From Episyrphus balteatus (taxonomy: Eukaryota; Arthropoda; Insecta; Diptera; Syrphidae): a DNA stretch of 64,000 nt. Under the pieces are notes generated by a model that was not told the DNA's origin, did not search any database, and saw nothing but the letters and a program-made list of their open reading frames with translations. The stretch's first letter is position 1. Every line of letters starts with the position of its first letter. Of this stretch, positions 1-12,594 are shown one piece after another. The stretch covers positions 111,550,721-111,614,720 of the forward strand of contig NC_079135.1 in assembly GCF_945859705.1 (NCBI RefSeq). Reading direction: 5' to 3'. A program made the translations under genes and the position numbers.

Positions 1-745
1 AAAAAAAAGTAAAAGTAGATCAGTAATTAAAGTCAACTTTTAAGTGGCCATTTAAATTTTTAACCAAACAGATCTTAAAAGAAATATAAAAAAAAAAAAC
101 TTGAATGACACATGACATTGGGCGTGTTCAATCAACTCGTCATCCGAAAAGTAGAGCAAAAAGAACTTGTTCGACTACAAATTGTCATTGAATTCGTAAC
201 TTCTTATGAAATCGAAAATTATATAATTGGATTGGGATATCAAAATGTTTATCCATGCAATAATTACAATAAATATTACTTATAAGCAAAAAATATGAAA
301 AACAGCAATGTTATCGATAAAGTAGATGTAATTATTTTTATTTATTTTTATTTATTTTCAAGAATAAAGGGTTTCATAAATGAATTGCTGTACAAATGCT
401 GTAGAAATGAATTAGGGTTTATATCACAGTCACCACTTAAATTGAGTCATGGTAGGGCAGTGCACATTTTACATATAAAGTGTTAATTATTGCCACTTGA
501 ATACCCCTTACTTAGCTTACTAAAGCTAGGCCTAAGCTTTTCACATCTAGGACATGAAAATTATTCTTTATTCTTGTAAAGTGATTTCAAAAAGCTTAAC
601 TGGCGCCCAATTTGTATTTTTTTTTTAATCTGAACCTAAACTTGATAGATCTCCAGATTTTCCACTCAATCTACTTAATTTAAACAAAATTAAATATCTG
701 AAATGATTACTCATCACATTTAAACCTTTTTATTTAATTTTTTAG
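1..745 (+). other. 3' part of an obst-A intron
   Basis: This is the end of the intron before the first obst-A exon in the window; it closes with a T-rich tract and AG at 744-745. It holds an isolated transposon-end fragment near 117-160 that begins like the 24.03 kb and 51.52 kb copies (GGGCGTGTTCAATCA). I see no exon encoding a signal peptide here, so that exon should lie left of the window. Confidence 0.7.
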
Positions 746-1555
746 ACGCTCAAAAGGGATTCGTTTGCCCAAAAGCAAATGGTGAATTCGAAGATTCACT
801 GCAATGTGACAAATACTATTCGTGTTCCGATGGTGTGGCAACTGAAAAAATCTGTCCCGATGGTTTGGTATTCGATCCATTGATCAGGAAGATCAACAAG
901 TGTGATCAACCCTTCAATGTTGATTGTGGAGATCGTACTGAACTTCGTAAGTTTGAAAACAATGCCAAGATGTAAAAACTTTTTTACTAAACATGATTTT
1001 TCCATTGAACTTTGTAGAAGCACCAAAATCCAATGCTTTGTGCCCACGTAAAAATGGTTTTTTCCCACATCCCGATGAGACTATTTGCAACGTTTTCTAC
1101 AATTGCATTGATGGTGATGCCACAGAAATGAAGTGCACAGTTGGATTATGGTTCGATGATTATACTGGTAACTGCGTGTGGCCCGATTCCACCGGACGTA
1201 CTGGATGTATTGAAGCTGACAGTAAGTTCTTTGTAAACTCTGACTTAAAAATAAACATCAAACTAAACATTTTTCATTGAACTTTTCAGAGAAGAGTCCC
1301 GATGGTTTCGTGTGCCCAAAGGATTCAGCTAAGACCGATCGCTCTGGAAACTCTGTTGCTCATCCCAAGTACGCTCATCCTACCGATTGCCAAAAATTCT
1401 ACGTGTGCTTGAACGGTGAAGAGCCACGTGATTTGGGTTGTCAAGTTGGTGAAGTATACAACGACGAAACTGAACGTTGTGATGCTCCCGAAAATGTTCC
1501 CGGATGTGAAGATTGGTACAAAGAGAGCGATGAGAAAGAGAATAAGAAGAATTAA
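746..1555 (+). CDS. obst-A: Obstructor-A-like secreted chitin-binding protein (5' partial)
   Basis: This encodes a secreted protein of the obstructor (CPAP3) family, which binds chitin and in Drosophila organises and protects the cuticle matrix. Exons are 746-946, 1018-1221 and 1290-1555; all borders are GT/AG and each junction splits a codon after its first base. About 223 residues are present, with three peritrophin-A (ChtBD2) domains, one per exon. Each domain has the six expected cysteines, from CPKANGEFE to NVDCGDR, LCPRKNGFF to GRTGC, and GFVCPKD to NVPGCEDWY. The protein ends in an acidic/basic tail, DEKENKKN. The family runs to about 235 residues, so only the signal-peptide exon is missing; it should lie beyond base 1. 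By memory the sequence resembles Drosophila obst-A more closely than Gasp or the other obstructors. An AATAAA lies 350 bp past the stop. Confidence 0.93.
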
Positions 1556-1900
1556 GCTGTGAATCTGTTAATTTTTTCGATATAATTTTTAATATTTTAG
1601 TCGTAGCTTATAGTAATATACTCTAGAATATGAAAGGTTTTTTTTTCTTATATATTATATTTTCTTGTTGTAAGTAAAGAAACCTTTTCCTAAATTAAGA
1701 TCCTTAGGTTTTCTTCTAGGAGAAAAATTATTATTTTTTTTCATTATTTTTTTTTTTTAATTTCGTTTGAAATCTTTTATTATTATTTTTTTTTCATTTT
1801 GTGTCGCTGACTGCTATTTAAGAGAATAATTTTCTGTGACTGATATTATACTTTTTTGTTTTTCTTTTTTTTCTGTCCAACATGTTTTCAATTTCTTCCA

Positions 1901-1906
1901 AATAAA
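1901..1906 (+). terminator. Candidate obst-A polyadenylation signal
   Basis: An AATAAA hexamer about 350 bp after the obst-A stop codon, at the end of a T-rich 3' UTR-like stretch. It is the first canonical hexamer I see on the + strand there. AT-rich sequence makes chance matches common. Confidence 0.45.
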
Positions 1907-2329
1907 TTTTTTATAATTTCCAATTTTAACTAAAATTTCTATTCACTATACTTTTTGTTTCTTTAAAACGTTTATTTCAAAAACAATTACACTTTTTCTA
2001 AAGTTGGCCAAGAATATTAAGCCCAATCCTATATTTTCTAGCTTAGAAATTATTATGTATAACAACACCTTGCAAATTGTTTAATATCACATAAAATCAC
2101 AATTATTTTATACCTTAGACACAATAAAAAAATTCGTTTTAGTTTTTTTTTTATAAAATTTATTGGTTTTTTCTTTCATTTTCTTTGAATCTTCTCATTT
2201 GCTGAATTGCTTTATTAGAAAGGGGCTTTTGTATCGCTTTTTCATACTTGATAACTTTGTTATCAATTTTTAATTTGAAAGTTTTGAATGAACAACAACA
2301 ACTTGTGTGTGTTACCACCAAACCAAGTT

Positions 2330-3530
2330 CATAGGGCGGAGTTATCAAGGGGCACGGTAGTGCCCAGCCAAGTTCTCTAGCAACTTTGGCACTACACCCT
2401 TATTTACAGGAAACAACTCAGGCCATTTTCGACCCCCCTCTAACTTCCACACCAAAGATGCTAGAAATTTCAAACTCACTACATTTGTTGAGCTCGTAAA
2501 AATCAAACTCCTCACAAAATTTCAGCCTCCTACGATGAGTAGTTTCTGAGATATAGGGCTTCAAAAATCGCAAAAACCGTAACTGACTCACTGACTCACT
2601 GACTCACTGACAGATCATCAAAATTATGGAGAACTTCCCGATATCGTAGAAACTTGAAATTTTACACGGTGATAGGACTTGTGGTGTATACAAAGGAAAA
2701 AATCGAAAATTTGAGATTTTCAATTCAGGGGGCGTGGCATCCGCCCATTTCCGCTGAATTTTCATCATATATTATAGAGCACTTCTGATTATCGTAGAAT
2801 CTTGAAATTTGGTAGAATAGTAGAGCTGGTAGTTAATACAAAGGAAAAAATTTAAAACTTGAGAGTTTCAGCCAGGGGGCGTGGCAACCGCCCATTTCTG
2901 CTGAATTTTCATAAATTATTATAGAGCACTTCTGAATGTCGTAGAATCTTGAAATTTGGTAGAATAGTAGAGCTGGTAGTTTATACAAAGGAATAAATTT
3001 AAAATTTGAGAATTTCAGCCAGGGGGCGTGGCAACCGCCCATTTCCGCTGAATTTTCATAAATTATTATAGAGCACTTCTGATTGTCGTAGAATCTTGAA
3101 ATTTGGTAGAATAGTAGAGCTGGTAGTTCATACAAAGGAAAAAATTTAAAACTTGAGAATTTCAGCCAGGGGGCGTGGCAACCGCCCATTACCGCTGAGT
3201 TTTCATAAATTATTATAGAGCACTTCTGATTGTCGTAGAATCTTGAAATTTGGTAGAATGGTAGAGCTGGTAGTTTATACAAAGGAAAAAATTTTAAATT
3301 TGAGAATTTCAGCCAGGGGGCGTGGCAACCGGCATTCCCGCTGAATTTTCATCAAATATTATAGAGCACTTCTGATTGTCGTAGAATCTTTAAATTTGGT
3401 AGAATGGTGGAGCTGGTAGTTTACACAAAGGAAAAAATGTAAAGTTTGAGAATTTCAGGCAGGGGGCGTGGCAACCACCCATTTTCACTGAATTTTCATC
3501 AAATATAGAGATTTTATATTCTACAGCCAT
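2330..3530. mobile_element. Transposon copy with 146-147 bp internal tandem repeats
   Basis: The element starts near GCCCAGCCAAGTTCTCT at about 2365. It contains a short GACTCACT microsatellite (2584-2611) and then at least five tandem units of about 147 bp. Successive TATAGAGCACTTCTGA words lie near 2775, 2922, 3069, 3213 and 3360, each with an AGGGGGCGTGGCAACCGCCC block. The same sequence occurs inverted at 31393-31925, so this is a dispersed family. A core tandem array with one distinct terminus is typical of non-autonomous Helitron/Helentron-type elements, but I cannot confirm that class. The long minus-strand ORF at 2833-3282 exists only because the period is near 49 codons. Confidence 0.75.
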
Positions 3531-3550
3531 ACCTTGCAAAAAGTAGTGAA

Positions 3551-3894
3551 ATCACAACAAAAACATTACTGTTAAAAAAAGAGCCAAGTTCTCTTATATT
3601 GATATTATGCTGGCACAAAAAGTACTGAGATGTAAAAGTGTACCAAGTTCTCAAGTTTGGGTTCAAATTCGTATCAATAAAATTTTGATTGTTTACTTGG
3701 CAATTTTTGAAATAACTTTAAAAATCGATAATTAAGAAAAATTGTCAAGAGAACAATCAAAATTTTATTGATACGAATTTGAACCCAAACTTGAGAACTT
3801 GGTACACTTTTACATCTCAGTACTTTTTGTGCCAGCATAATATCAATATAAGAGAACTTGGCTCTTTTTTTAACAGTAATGTTTTTGTTGTGAT
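3551..3894. repeat. Long hairpin: 143-bp inverted repeats with 58-bp loop
   Basis: Bases 3551-3693 return as the reverse complement at 3752-3894 with almost no mismatches. The loop itself is partly self-complementary. The arms contain AGCCAAGTTCTCTTAT, which resembles the end of the transposon immediately to the left, so the hairpin may be an end of that element or a foldback MITE inserted beside it. Confidence 0.85.
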
Positions 3895-5180
3895 AGCTAT
3901 TTCACGGGGACCAACCCGATCATCAGAATCCTTTACAAATAATTAACATAAGCGACAAAAATGTTAACTGTCTTATAATACCTCTAAGGTGTTCGTTCTT
4001 AAGCTGGTTTCACAGTTGACATTTAAATTCTAATGGCTAATTTCATAAAGCCCTTTTAAATATTTATCTGGATTTTACATTTATAAAACCTAATTTAAAA
4101 GTTTAAAAGTCAGTTAAATGTAAATTATATTATAAATTATAATACTATTGAGAAATTAAACTTTTTTACTTCTAAAAATATTAAAATGTGGACTAAAATT
4201 TTTAAAAATTTAAGGGCCCTCCTAGGGTTCTGTAAGTAGTGCTTTATGTGGTCAAAAGCGTTTGTTTGTGTCCCACTACTTTCGTTCGAATGTGATCTAC
4301 TTTTACTTAAAAATGTACAACTGTCAATTTCCGCGTTCCTTTGTAAGTGGTAAACTGTGAATGAGGAGACGATAAGTAGAACTTGTACTACAATCAACAC
4401 ATTATTTTCAGCTTGAGAAGACAGGAGTGTGAAGTTGTTGTACTAGATTTCCTACCTCCTTCAAAGTAACGCAGTTGTCAAACTGGGTCTTAAGATTTTA
4501 ACCTTTAAATGGTGAAAACCAGATTCGTGATAAATGCCAAAGTACTTCTAGTGTTTTATTTCCACTAAGTTTTGAGGTGTGAAATAGATGCGTTTGATCT
4601 TCTTGCTATCGAGAAAATTTAATATACATTTTTTTTTTATTTTGAAATTTTGTTTTTGTTATATCCGATTTCAATGTTTTATGTTTGATCAGATAGTCCT
4701 CTTAATAACTAAAGGCCATTTACTGAAAAGAAAATATTTAATATTTAAGTCTAACACAAACACATACCTCCGTACAATTTTATAAACATTGTATAACTTT
4801 ATACAACTGTTTAAATTTGGAAAATAAAGCATATATTTGAAAAAAATTTATACAGTGTATAGATAGACAAAAATCTTAATAATACGACTGTTAGAGTTTT
4901 GTATATCGTTTTGAAATTCTATTACATTTTATTCACCGCAGTTTTAAACTAAAAATTCCTTATAAAAAAAAACTTTTCTGCAGTATTTTATCGTTTAGAT
5001 ATTTATGAAAGCTTTTAGTTCATAGTTTTGCATGACCTATGAAATATTCATGCCAAGGTAAGGTTTTTAGTGATAATTTAACTCTTATTACACACGCGAC
5101 GATTCACTTAAACAGGCCACATAATTTCAGCTATTTTTCGCTTTGAAGATAAAAAATGTATAGATAAATAAATTCTATGA
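3895..5180. other. AT-rich intergenic DNA
   Basis: I see no gene, RNA or clear repeat structure here. Short ORFs on both strands show low-complexity, non-conserved translations. Confidence 0.6.
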
Positions 5181-5183
5181 GAA

Positions 5184-6300
5184 TTGCGTACACTATGGCG
5201 TATACGTGTTTTTTTTTATTTCAATAATTTTGTACTTGCGAGGTATAGGTACTATAGGGCAAGTTTAGGATTCGTAAAAAAAATCGAACTTGAAATAACA
5301 ATTTTACATTATATTACGATGATGGAGAATGTTAAAAAAGTGGGTCTGTCTGTATATGTAAATCGAGCTAGAGCCTAAGCTACTGGAGTGATTTTGTTTA
5401 AATTTGGTAGTAACAGTTTTGGTGGATTCCATAGAGGACAAAAAAAAACTAACGGTACCTGTCATATAACGGAAATAGAAAAGTTAATTAAAAAAAAAAC
5501 GGCTCTAAAGATTTTGATTAAAATTTTTGTGTGTAGTATTACACATAAGAGCCAAATTTTTAAATAAAAAAAATATTTTCTATACCGTTATTAACGGATA
5601 ATTTATAAGTTCAAGTGACCTCAACTCCAAAAATTTATAAAGCGTTTCGCCCATGTACGACAGTGGGCTCATCAGTTAGATCTGTCCAACCCTTACCAAT
5701 ACGCCTTATTTTGGTCGATGTTTACCGACACTATAAAAAACTCACAGCATGACTATATTGTAGTACAGATCTAACTGTCATACCTGGGCGAAACGCTTTA
5801 TAAATTTTTGGAGTTGAGGTCACTTGAACTTATAAATTGAATTATATTTCATCGCTCCACTTAAAATAAAAATAGTTTTAATAATTTTTTGTTATTTTTT
5901 TTCTTCGTTAAAAGCGTTTAAGTAAAGGTAATATTAATATTTGTGAAAATTTTTAAAAAACACATTTTTTGATTTTTAAAAAAAAATATTTAATTTTTTT
6001 TTTTTCGAAAAATCAATTTTTTGAAAACGGTTTTGTGAAATTTTGAAATAAATAAAATGGCATACTTGTTTTTTTTGTGTAAAATATCATTTAAAACGGT
6101 GTTTAATTAATTATAAAAATAGATTTTATTTTTTATTTTTATTAAATTTCTTGAAAATATCATATTTTCGCTAATTTTCTTGAATAAAAAGCTTTAACGT
6201 TAGAGTTATTTATTATTATATTATTATACCCATAAGCATAAGAGCAAGTACGTGCGACCACGGTCGTGAATTTTATTTTTTAATGGATACTAAACCTTGT
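5184..6300. mobile_element. Degenerate transposon with a GAGCAAGTACGTGCGACC end
   Basis: The block begins near a GTCTGTCTGTATATGTAAAT stretch at 5345 and ends at 6243-6285 with GAGCAAGTACGTGCGACC followed by TCGTGAATTTTATTTTT. Related ends occur at 28863 (GAGCAAGTTTGTGCGACC) and about 25665 (ACAAGTTCGTGGAACC). A hairpin element at 5600-5838 is inserted in it. No coding capacity is visible. Confidence 0.5.
5600..5838. repeat. Hairpin MITE, about 239 bp
   Basis: The sequence from AATTTATAAGTTCAAGTGAC through GCGTTTCGCCCA is mirrored at 5785-5838, and an inner pair GTTAGATCTGT / ACAGATCTAAC extends the stem. It is non-coding. Confidence 0.85.
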
Positions 6301-6492
6301 GATATAGTCAAGTACAAAAAAGGTAGTATTTACTAAGTTTATGATACCAAAAACGTCATGTAAACTACATAATTGATAAAGTTTCTTACTGTTATAACTT
6401 TATTTAACAAAAGCTTACTGTCCATTATAATTATAGTTATTTGAAACCACCCATACAATGAATTTATAATTCTACCTCTATTCTATGCTTCC

Positions 6493-6499
6493 TATAAAA
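6493..6499 (+). promoter_or_regulatory. Candidate TATA box of first odorant receptor gene
   Basis: TATAAAA lies 54 bp before the receptor ATG, which would put transcription start near 6523. The second receptor gene also has a TATA box shortly before its ATG. It is a weak call in AT-rich DNA. Confidence 0.4.
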
Positions 6500-6546
6500 A
6501 AAAAGAATGATGTAACAGTCTTTTATAATCGCAAAAACCTTCCACC

Positions 6547-7885
6547 ATGGAGCTTGACATACTACAACCAATAAGGCTATCAATTGGAATTTTAAAACTA
6601 TTTGGATTATGGAGACTTGACAATAAATACAATTCATTCTACAGAATCTACACATATTTTTTACACTTTATTACAACTTTTTTGACAACAACACTAATGT
6701 GGACGAGTGTTTTTAAAGCCAAAAATTTCGAAGAATTTACTGAACCTCTTTATATGGCACTCACAATGTTTGGATTATCAGTAAAAGTGATAAATATTTT
6801 GAATCTAAACAAATTGGTTGTAAATTTTCTCAAACAACTCGAAGACGACCAACATTTTCGTGTGAAAAATCCTGAGGAATTAAAGATTTTGAAAAAATCT
6901 CTCCGAATCCTTTATGGTGTTGTTGTTTTTTACACTAGTGCAGCTTTTGCAATTATTGTATTTGGATTTAGTGTAGCTGCTTATGGAAAAGAGAGAGTTT
7001 TGGTTTATCCTGCATGGATGCCCTTTGATTATCAATGCAACTCAAAGAACTATATGTTGGCTTATTTCCATCAATTAGTTGGAATGGTTGTGGCATGTTT
7101 AGCAAATACGTCTCTCGATATGCTGCAATGTTACTTACTGCACAGTGTTTCTTTAATATATTTAATAGTTGGTCATCGACTGACAGCGCTGGGAAAGGAT
7201 TTGAACAATTTCTCCAATAATTTTGAAGTGAACAAAATTATTTTGGATGATTTAAGGGATATAATAAAAGTTCATAATTTAGCAAAAAAGTATGCAATTT
7301 TTTTGTTAATTTTTTAAAATTTTATTTGACATTTTATATTTTATTTAAGATTAACAGTTGATTGTGAACGATTTTTATCAAAACCGATATTTACTCAAAT
7401 CTTATTGAGTGCGTTTGTACTATGTTTTACTGGATATCGTTTAACATTTGTATAATACAAATATTTAAATTTTACTTTTTAATAAGCTTTTTTTTAATTC
7501 CAGATGTCCTTTAGGGATAATCCTGGACGATTTATCATAATGATGGACTATCTTTTCGTTATTAGCCTGCAAATATATTTACCATGTCATTATGGAAATC
7601 AAGTTACTATTGAAGCTGGTAAGCTAAGTGCAGCACTTTACACATCAAACTGGACATATTTTCCAATGAAATCAAAGAAAATTATATGTTTATATATGGA
7701 ACTTTTGAAGGAGCCCATTTCTGTTAAGGCTGGTGGTTTTTTCCAGATTGGAATACCAACATTTGGAAAGGTAGACAAATTTACTTTAAGTTATATTGAA
7801 TCATAATTTTGTAATTTCTTTGCTCTTTTAGACTCTGAACAATGCATACAGTTTCTTTGCTGTTCTTATCAGGATGAAAAGCTAG
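6547..7885 (+). CDS. Odorant receptor (7tm_6 family), copy 1
   Basis: This encodes a seven-helix insect odorant receptor, which in flies forms a ligand-gated cation channel with the co-receptor Orco in olfactory neurons. Exons are 6547-7289, 7350-7449, 7504-7770 and 7832-7885, giving 387 residues. The first intron splits a codon after its second base and the other two fall between codons. The ATG sits in CCACCATGG. Family signs are the N-terminal GLWRLDNKYNS, the middle PAWMPFDYQ, several hydrophobic helices, the KLTVDCERF junction, and the C-terminal LNNAYSFFAVLIRMK. It is a tandem paralogue of the 10.1 kb gene: by my count 41 of the first 60 residues are identical. No frame break is visible. 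I cannot assign a Drosophila Or number. Confidence 0.9.
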
Positions 7886-8137
7886 ATAGATGTTTACGCA
7901 GAAATTTACTATAGATTATGACATTATTTATTACTATATATTTTATTAATATAGTATGATTGTAGCTATATAAGAGGACTGTCAAAATAAAATGCATGTA
8001 ATTGGTTGCATGTAAGCGCTGTTCTAGACAGCATTTCTATGCGAGATAAAAAAAAAACAAAAAACAGAAAGATTTAAATTGTATACAAATAAAAAAAAAT
8101 TATTCATTTTTTAAATCCAAATAATTATGTATAACAT

Positions 8138-8381
8138 TTACGGCCATATTATTCACTAGTTTAAAAAATACACCTGGATGTAAGGAAATTGAAATGTCAA
8201 AAATAAATCCAAATCCATGATATTCACTATCACACAGACAAAAAATAGTCATTTTTAACTATTTTTTAACTATTTTCATAGTTAAAATCGGGATAACTAT
8301 TTTGGATTTGGATTTATTTTTGACATTTGACAATTTTACATCCAGATGTATTTTTTAAACTAGTGAATAATATGGCCGTTA
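8138..8381. repeat. Hairpin MITE, about 240 bp
   Basis: The arm starting ACGGCCATATTATTCACTAG (8140) reappears inverted ending at 8379, including GGATTTGGATTTATTTTTGA. A short AACTATTTTTAACTATTTT run forms the loop. It lies in the spacer between two receptor genes and codes for nothing. Confidence 0.85.
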
Positions 8382-10050
8382 AGGGTGCAATATTTTTTGT
8401 ACTAAAAATTTTCCTTGAAATCAATTTATTTGTTTACAAGAAAGTCAGATTCAAATTAAGTTTTTGGTTACCCACTTTTTTGGCATTCTCTATAATCGTA
8501 AAGTCATATCTGATTGTAACCGATTTTTTTACGAATCTTTATTTGCCCTATAGCATCCATATCGCAAGTAAAACGAGTTTTGAAAAATTAACATACGGGA
8601 GCGGGTCAAAATTCTTTTTCAAAATAAAATTCTGCTTTTTTAAATTCTATTTTTTTTTTTTTAATTTTGCCAGCATATATTTGAACAAAAAAAATCTACA
8701 AAGATAAATATGCAAAAATTCTGCTAATTCTGTTTTTTTTTGTATAGCATTTTTGAGCTAACTTAACAAAAATACCTTCACCTCATCAAAGTAATTCAAG
8801 TTTGGTACTTTACTTTTTGTTGTTTAACTGCGCCAATATTTTTCAAAAAGAGTAGACTGGACATGATTCATACCATTAAAAAATTATTAAAAATGATGTT
8901 GTGTCATACAAAACATTTCGGCAGAACATTATTTTACAAAATTCTGCAAACAAAAATAAAAAAGGGTTTGGAATATGTTAAAGAGCGTGTGCTTTTTAGC
9001 AGTTTAAAAACCTCTTTTTTTATTTCTTTCAGCATTTATGAAAAGCAGAATTTTGTTCGAATTACAAAATTAAAAGTGCCTGCCACAACAACCGTTTTTT
9101 TTTTAATCAGATTTCAACAATTTTTTTGTATACAAAAGCATTTAGGTATATTATTTTAATATAAGCCAAAAATAAAACTTTGAAAAAATTTTTAAATAAA
9201 AAAAAACATCACATTGAATTTTTTGAAATTTTGGTTTTAGGTGTTAATTAATAAGTGCAACTAAATGGCATACCAACTTTATTTTAAAAATGTTAGAAAA
9301 AATAAATCACTTTAAGATAGATCTTCAAAAAAGTTCACATGAATTTTATTAACCAAATGGCTTAAACAAAAACAAACTTTTTTTCGAAATTGGTGTATGT
9401 CACTTACCGTTATTTTGGTCCTAAAAAAATACTTTCAAAAACCCATCGAGCTACATACCAAGTTTAAAGTTAATTGAGTCATCCGTTTTTGGTCCAACTC
9501 CGTATATATCAAACAGAAAGACAGAATTGCATGACCCACTTTTTTCGAATTGTTGTAATCTCATGTTTAATTGTTAAGAATAACTTAATATGTAGGGATT
9601 GTCAGGGTTTGAAGAAGGTTGGGTCGAAGCAAGAAAACAAGCTATTTCGAAGATGGCACACCTACTTTAGATCTTTACAAATGACTGTGAGAAATACTTT
9701 TCTGTTATTATTTCTGCAGTTATTTGATAATGGATTTGTTTTTTATTGATTTTATTAAATGTGGAAGTGTAGATTTTCATTACTAAATGAGGGTTAACAC
9801 AAATTTAAAAAAGTACATACCCATCAAGGGCTATAAACATAGACACCATAATTAATATCCAAAATTAATGTCTCTTACGTACATTTATATTATATTATAT
9901 TATATATTATATATTAACCCCTAATCATTCAAATCGTTTTGTATCATGTCATTTAAATGAAATCATTCTGATATAACAATTAACAAAAACCTATAGAACC
10001 GCCCACATCAATTAAGGATAGAATAATTGTTAGTTGTCCAACAATTGACT
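8382..10050. other. Spacer between receptor genes, degraded repeats
   Basis: The stretch is AT-rich. A part near 9420-9540 (CATCGAGCTACATACCAAG, then CAGAAAGACAGAATTG) resembles the interior of the 5.2 kb and 25 kb transposon copies. A TATTA microsatellite lies at 9886-9915. I see no gene. Confidence 0.5.
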
Positions 10051-10056
10051 TAACCA

Positions 10057-10064
10057 TATAAATA
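10057..10064 (+). promoter_or_regulatory. TATA box of second odorant receptor gene
   Basis: TATAAATA lies 59 bp before the chosen ATG. A start site about 30 bp downstream falls near 10087, after the in-frame ATG at 10077. That argues for translation from 10116. Confidence 0.55.
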
Positions 10065-10115
10065 CCACCATCAAATTTGGTTTATTTAACATTATACCAA
10101 AAAACTCTTTACACC

Positions 10116-11452
10116 ATGAAACTAAACATAGTTGAACCAGTGAGAGTATCGGTTGGAATTCTAAAGCTCTTTGGATTATGGAGACTAGACAACGAATACA
10201 ATTCAATCTACAGAGTTTATACTTATATCTTAAATATTATCACAACTTTTTCAAACACAATATCAATGTGGACGAGTGTTGCGACAGCTAAAAATGTCGA
10301 AGAATTTACTGAACCTCTTTTCATGTCACTCACCATGCTAGTACTTTCCGTAAAAGCTATAAATATTTTGTATCTAAACAGCCTTGCATTTAATTTTTTG
10401 AAACAGCTCAAAAGCAAAGATTTTCATCTTAACAGTCCCAAGGAATTGAAAAATTTCAAAGATTCTCTGCAAATGTTTTATATTGTGTCAATAGTTTACA
10501 CATGTTCTAGTTTTATGGTTTTTATAATCGGATTCAGTTTAGTTGCTTTCGGATCAAAGTGTGAATTGCCGTATATAACTTGGCTACCTTTTGAACATCG
10601 ATATGATGCAAAGTATTTTTGGTTGGCATACTCTTATCAATTTGTTGGATTATTTGTAGCATGCTTATCGAATGTGTCGCTTGATATGTTGCAATGTTAT
10701 TTTCTCCGAAGTGTGTCTTTAATATATTTTGTCATTGGGAGTAATCTGGCTAATCTTGGAAATGATATTGACAAGATTTCTAACAGTTTTGATGTGGATA
10801 AAAAAATTCTAATGGATTTGAAAGAAATTATAAAAGTTCATAATTTTGCCAAAAAGTATGCAACAAATTTATTCAAACGAACTTTTTCATTCAATTTGTG
10901 TGTCTTTAAAAGGTTAACAGCAGACTGTGAACGCTTATTATCTGTGCCAATTTTTGTTCAGGTCCTTTTAAGTGCATTTGTCTTGTGCTTCACTGCATAT
11001 CAGCTAAGTTCTGTAAGTTCTTCAAGGACAAACTTACTATTATGACCAAAGTTCAAACGTTTTCTTTTCCAGATGTCAATCACAGATAGTCCAGGACAAT
11101 TTATTGCAACTACGAATTTTCTTTTTGTTATGGGATTGCAGATATATTTGCCATGTCATTATGGAAATCAAATAACTCTTGAAGCTGGAAAGTTAAGTGG
11201 GGCACTTTATAGCTCAAATTGGACAGCTTTTCCTCAAAAATCAAAGAAGATTATCTCATTGTACATGGAGTTTTTGAAGGAACCCATTTACGTAAAAGCT
11301 GGCAAATTTTTTCAAATTGGAATACCCACGTTTGCAAAGGTCTGTTTTTCAAAGTTGTAAAGATTTATTAAATACATAAATAAACTTTTATTTTTCAGAC
11401 TGTTAACAATGCGTACAGTTTTTTTGCAGTCCTGATTCGTATGAAAAATTAA
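10116..11452 (+). CDS. Odorant receptor (7tm_6 family), copy 2
   Basis: This is a second receptor of the same subfamily. Exons are 10116-10855, 10913-11012, 11073-11339 and 11399-11452, giving 386 residues. The last three exons are 100, 267 and 54 bp, exactly as in copy 1, with the same intron phases. I chose the ATG at 10116 (MKLNIVEPVRV) because it aligns with the start of copy 1 and because an in-frame ATG at 10077 is probably upstream of the transcription start. Family signs are GLWRLDNEYNS, PFEHRYDAKYF, VSLDMLQCYF, the KLTADCERLL junction and VNNAYSFFAVLIRMKN. The gene looks intact. It arose by tandem duplication with copy 1; ligand unknown. Confidence 0.9.
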
Positions 11453-12129
11453 AGATGTCTCAATCTAATTACACGAATCTAATTACACTAGACTAAGAAT
11501 TATTCAATTGTTTGGAAAATAGAATCACTAATATGTATTGACAGCTTATTTAGGACAAAAAAAAAGGGTGAAGTCAAGAAGTAAACTATTAATAAGGAAG
11601 AAAAGTTAATGTTGCATTCACTTTTGTAATCGTTTCAACAAGATTGGAATACAAATAATTATACACGAATTTTTTTTGTTTAACTTTTCAGTTTAACTTT
11701 TAAAATTATTTTCAAATCAAGGCGAGATATTACATGATAAAAATTTTAAAAACTCTCGATAGTTTTCACAAAATTTTCCGTACCGTTATCGAAAAGAAGT
11801 ATCTTTTTTATTTTTAGTCTTAATTTCTTGTGAAATTTTTAAATTAATTGAAAATTAAAAAATATTTTTTAACGCAGATTTTTGCTATTATGTATTTCCT
11901 ATCATTTGAATAGGTTCCTCAGAATAATTAGGTACCCATATAATGTAGAGAATTTGGAGAAATCTATCCGCATTCAACGTTAGCGATATACATTTCCATT
12001 GCCGCGAGGATCCGACCTAAGCAAAGTGAAGGAAGTTATAACCAAACCTGAGTCCAATAAAGCTTCTGAAACTGAAAAAACCCAGGAAAATCAAATCGAT
12101 AGTCATCGCCTATTCATGATGATGCCGAC

Positions 12130-12500
12130 CTTAAATCCCACCCTTTTAAAACAATGCGATTTTCGCTTAAAATAAGTGGAATCCGCTAAGTTCTGTTGAA
12201 TTTATGGTGAACTTCATTTCATTTTAGTATATGAATTTTTTTCTTAAAATCCGACATAAAATAAAATAATATTATTATATCTTTTTCCAAAAGTGAGATA
12301 GCCTGATGATAAAGCACTCGTCTATTTCCACATAAAAATAAGATTTTTTTCCTGTTCAATTAAGTGGATTTCTTCTTAACTAGCACATTAAGAAATTGAG
12401 AAGATTTAAGACGGAAATGATCTTGACAAAAAACAATGCATAAATCCGCTTAATTTTTTACAGAATCCGCTTGTTCTTAGGTGGTATTTTTTCTCCGTGC
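12130..12500. mobile_element. Degraded copy of the tRNA-like MITE
   Basis: The right end TTTTTTCTCCGTG (about 12488-12500), the preceding AAATCCGCTTAA, and the left-side TGGTGAACTTCATTTCATTTT all match parts of the intact element at 20982-21441. A decayed A-box-like stretch, GATAGCCTGATGATAAAGCA, lies in the corresponding place; I do not find the B box. The copy lies between two convergent receptor genes. Confidence 0.65.
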
Positions 12501-12594
12501 ATTAGTACTTTTTTTTATTAATCATAAAAGTGTTTTCATAAAGATTTTTCCTGTGAGAGTAATATCTATTAATAAAATGGACTGTTTGTCATCA

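Noticed and set aside
2833..3282. 149-codon minus-strand ORF with three internal protein repeats
   Set aside because: It arises from a 146-147 bp DNA tandem repeat, close to a multiple of three. There is no start context or homology, and the DNA is part of a transposon.
10077..10115. Upstream start for odorant receptor copy 2
   Set aside because: It lies upstream of the likely transcription start set by the TATA box, and the other receptors start at the equivalent of 10116.
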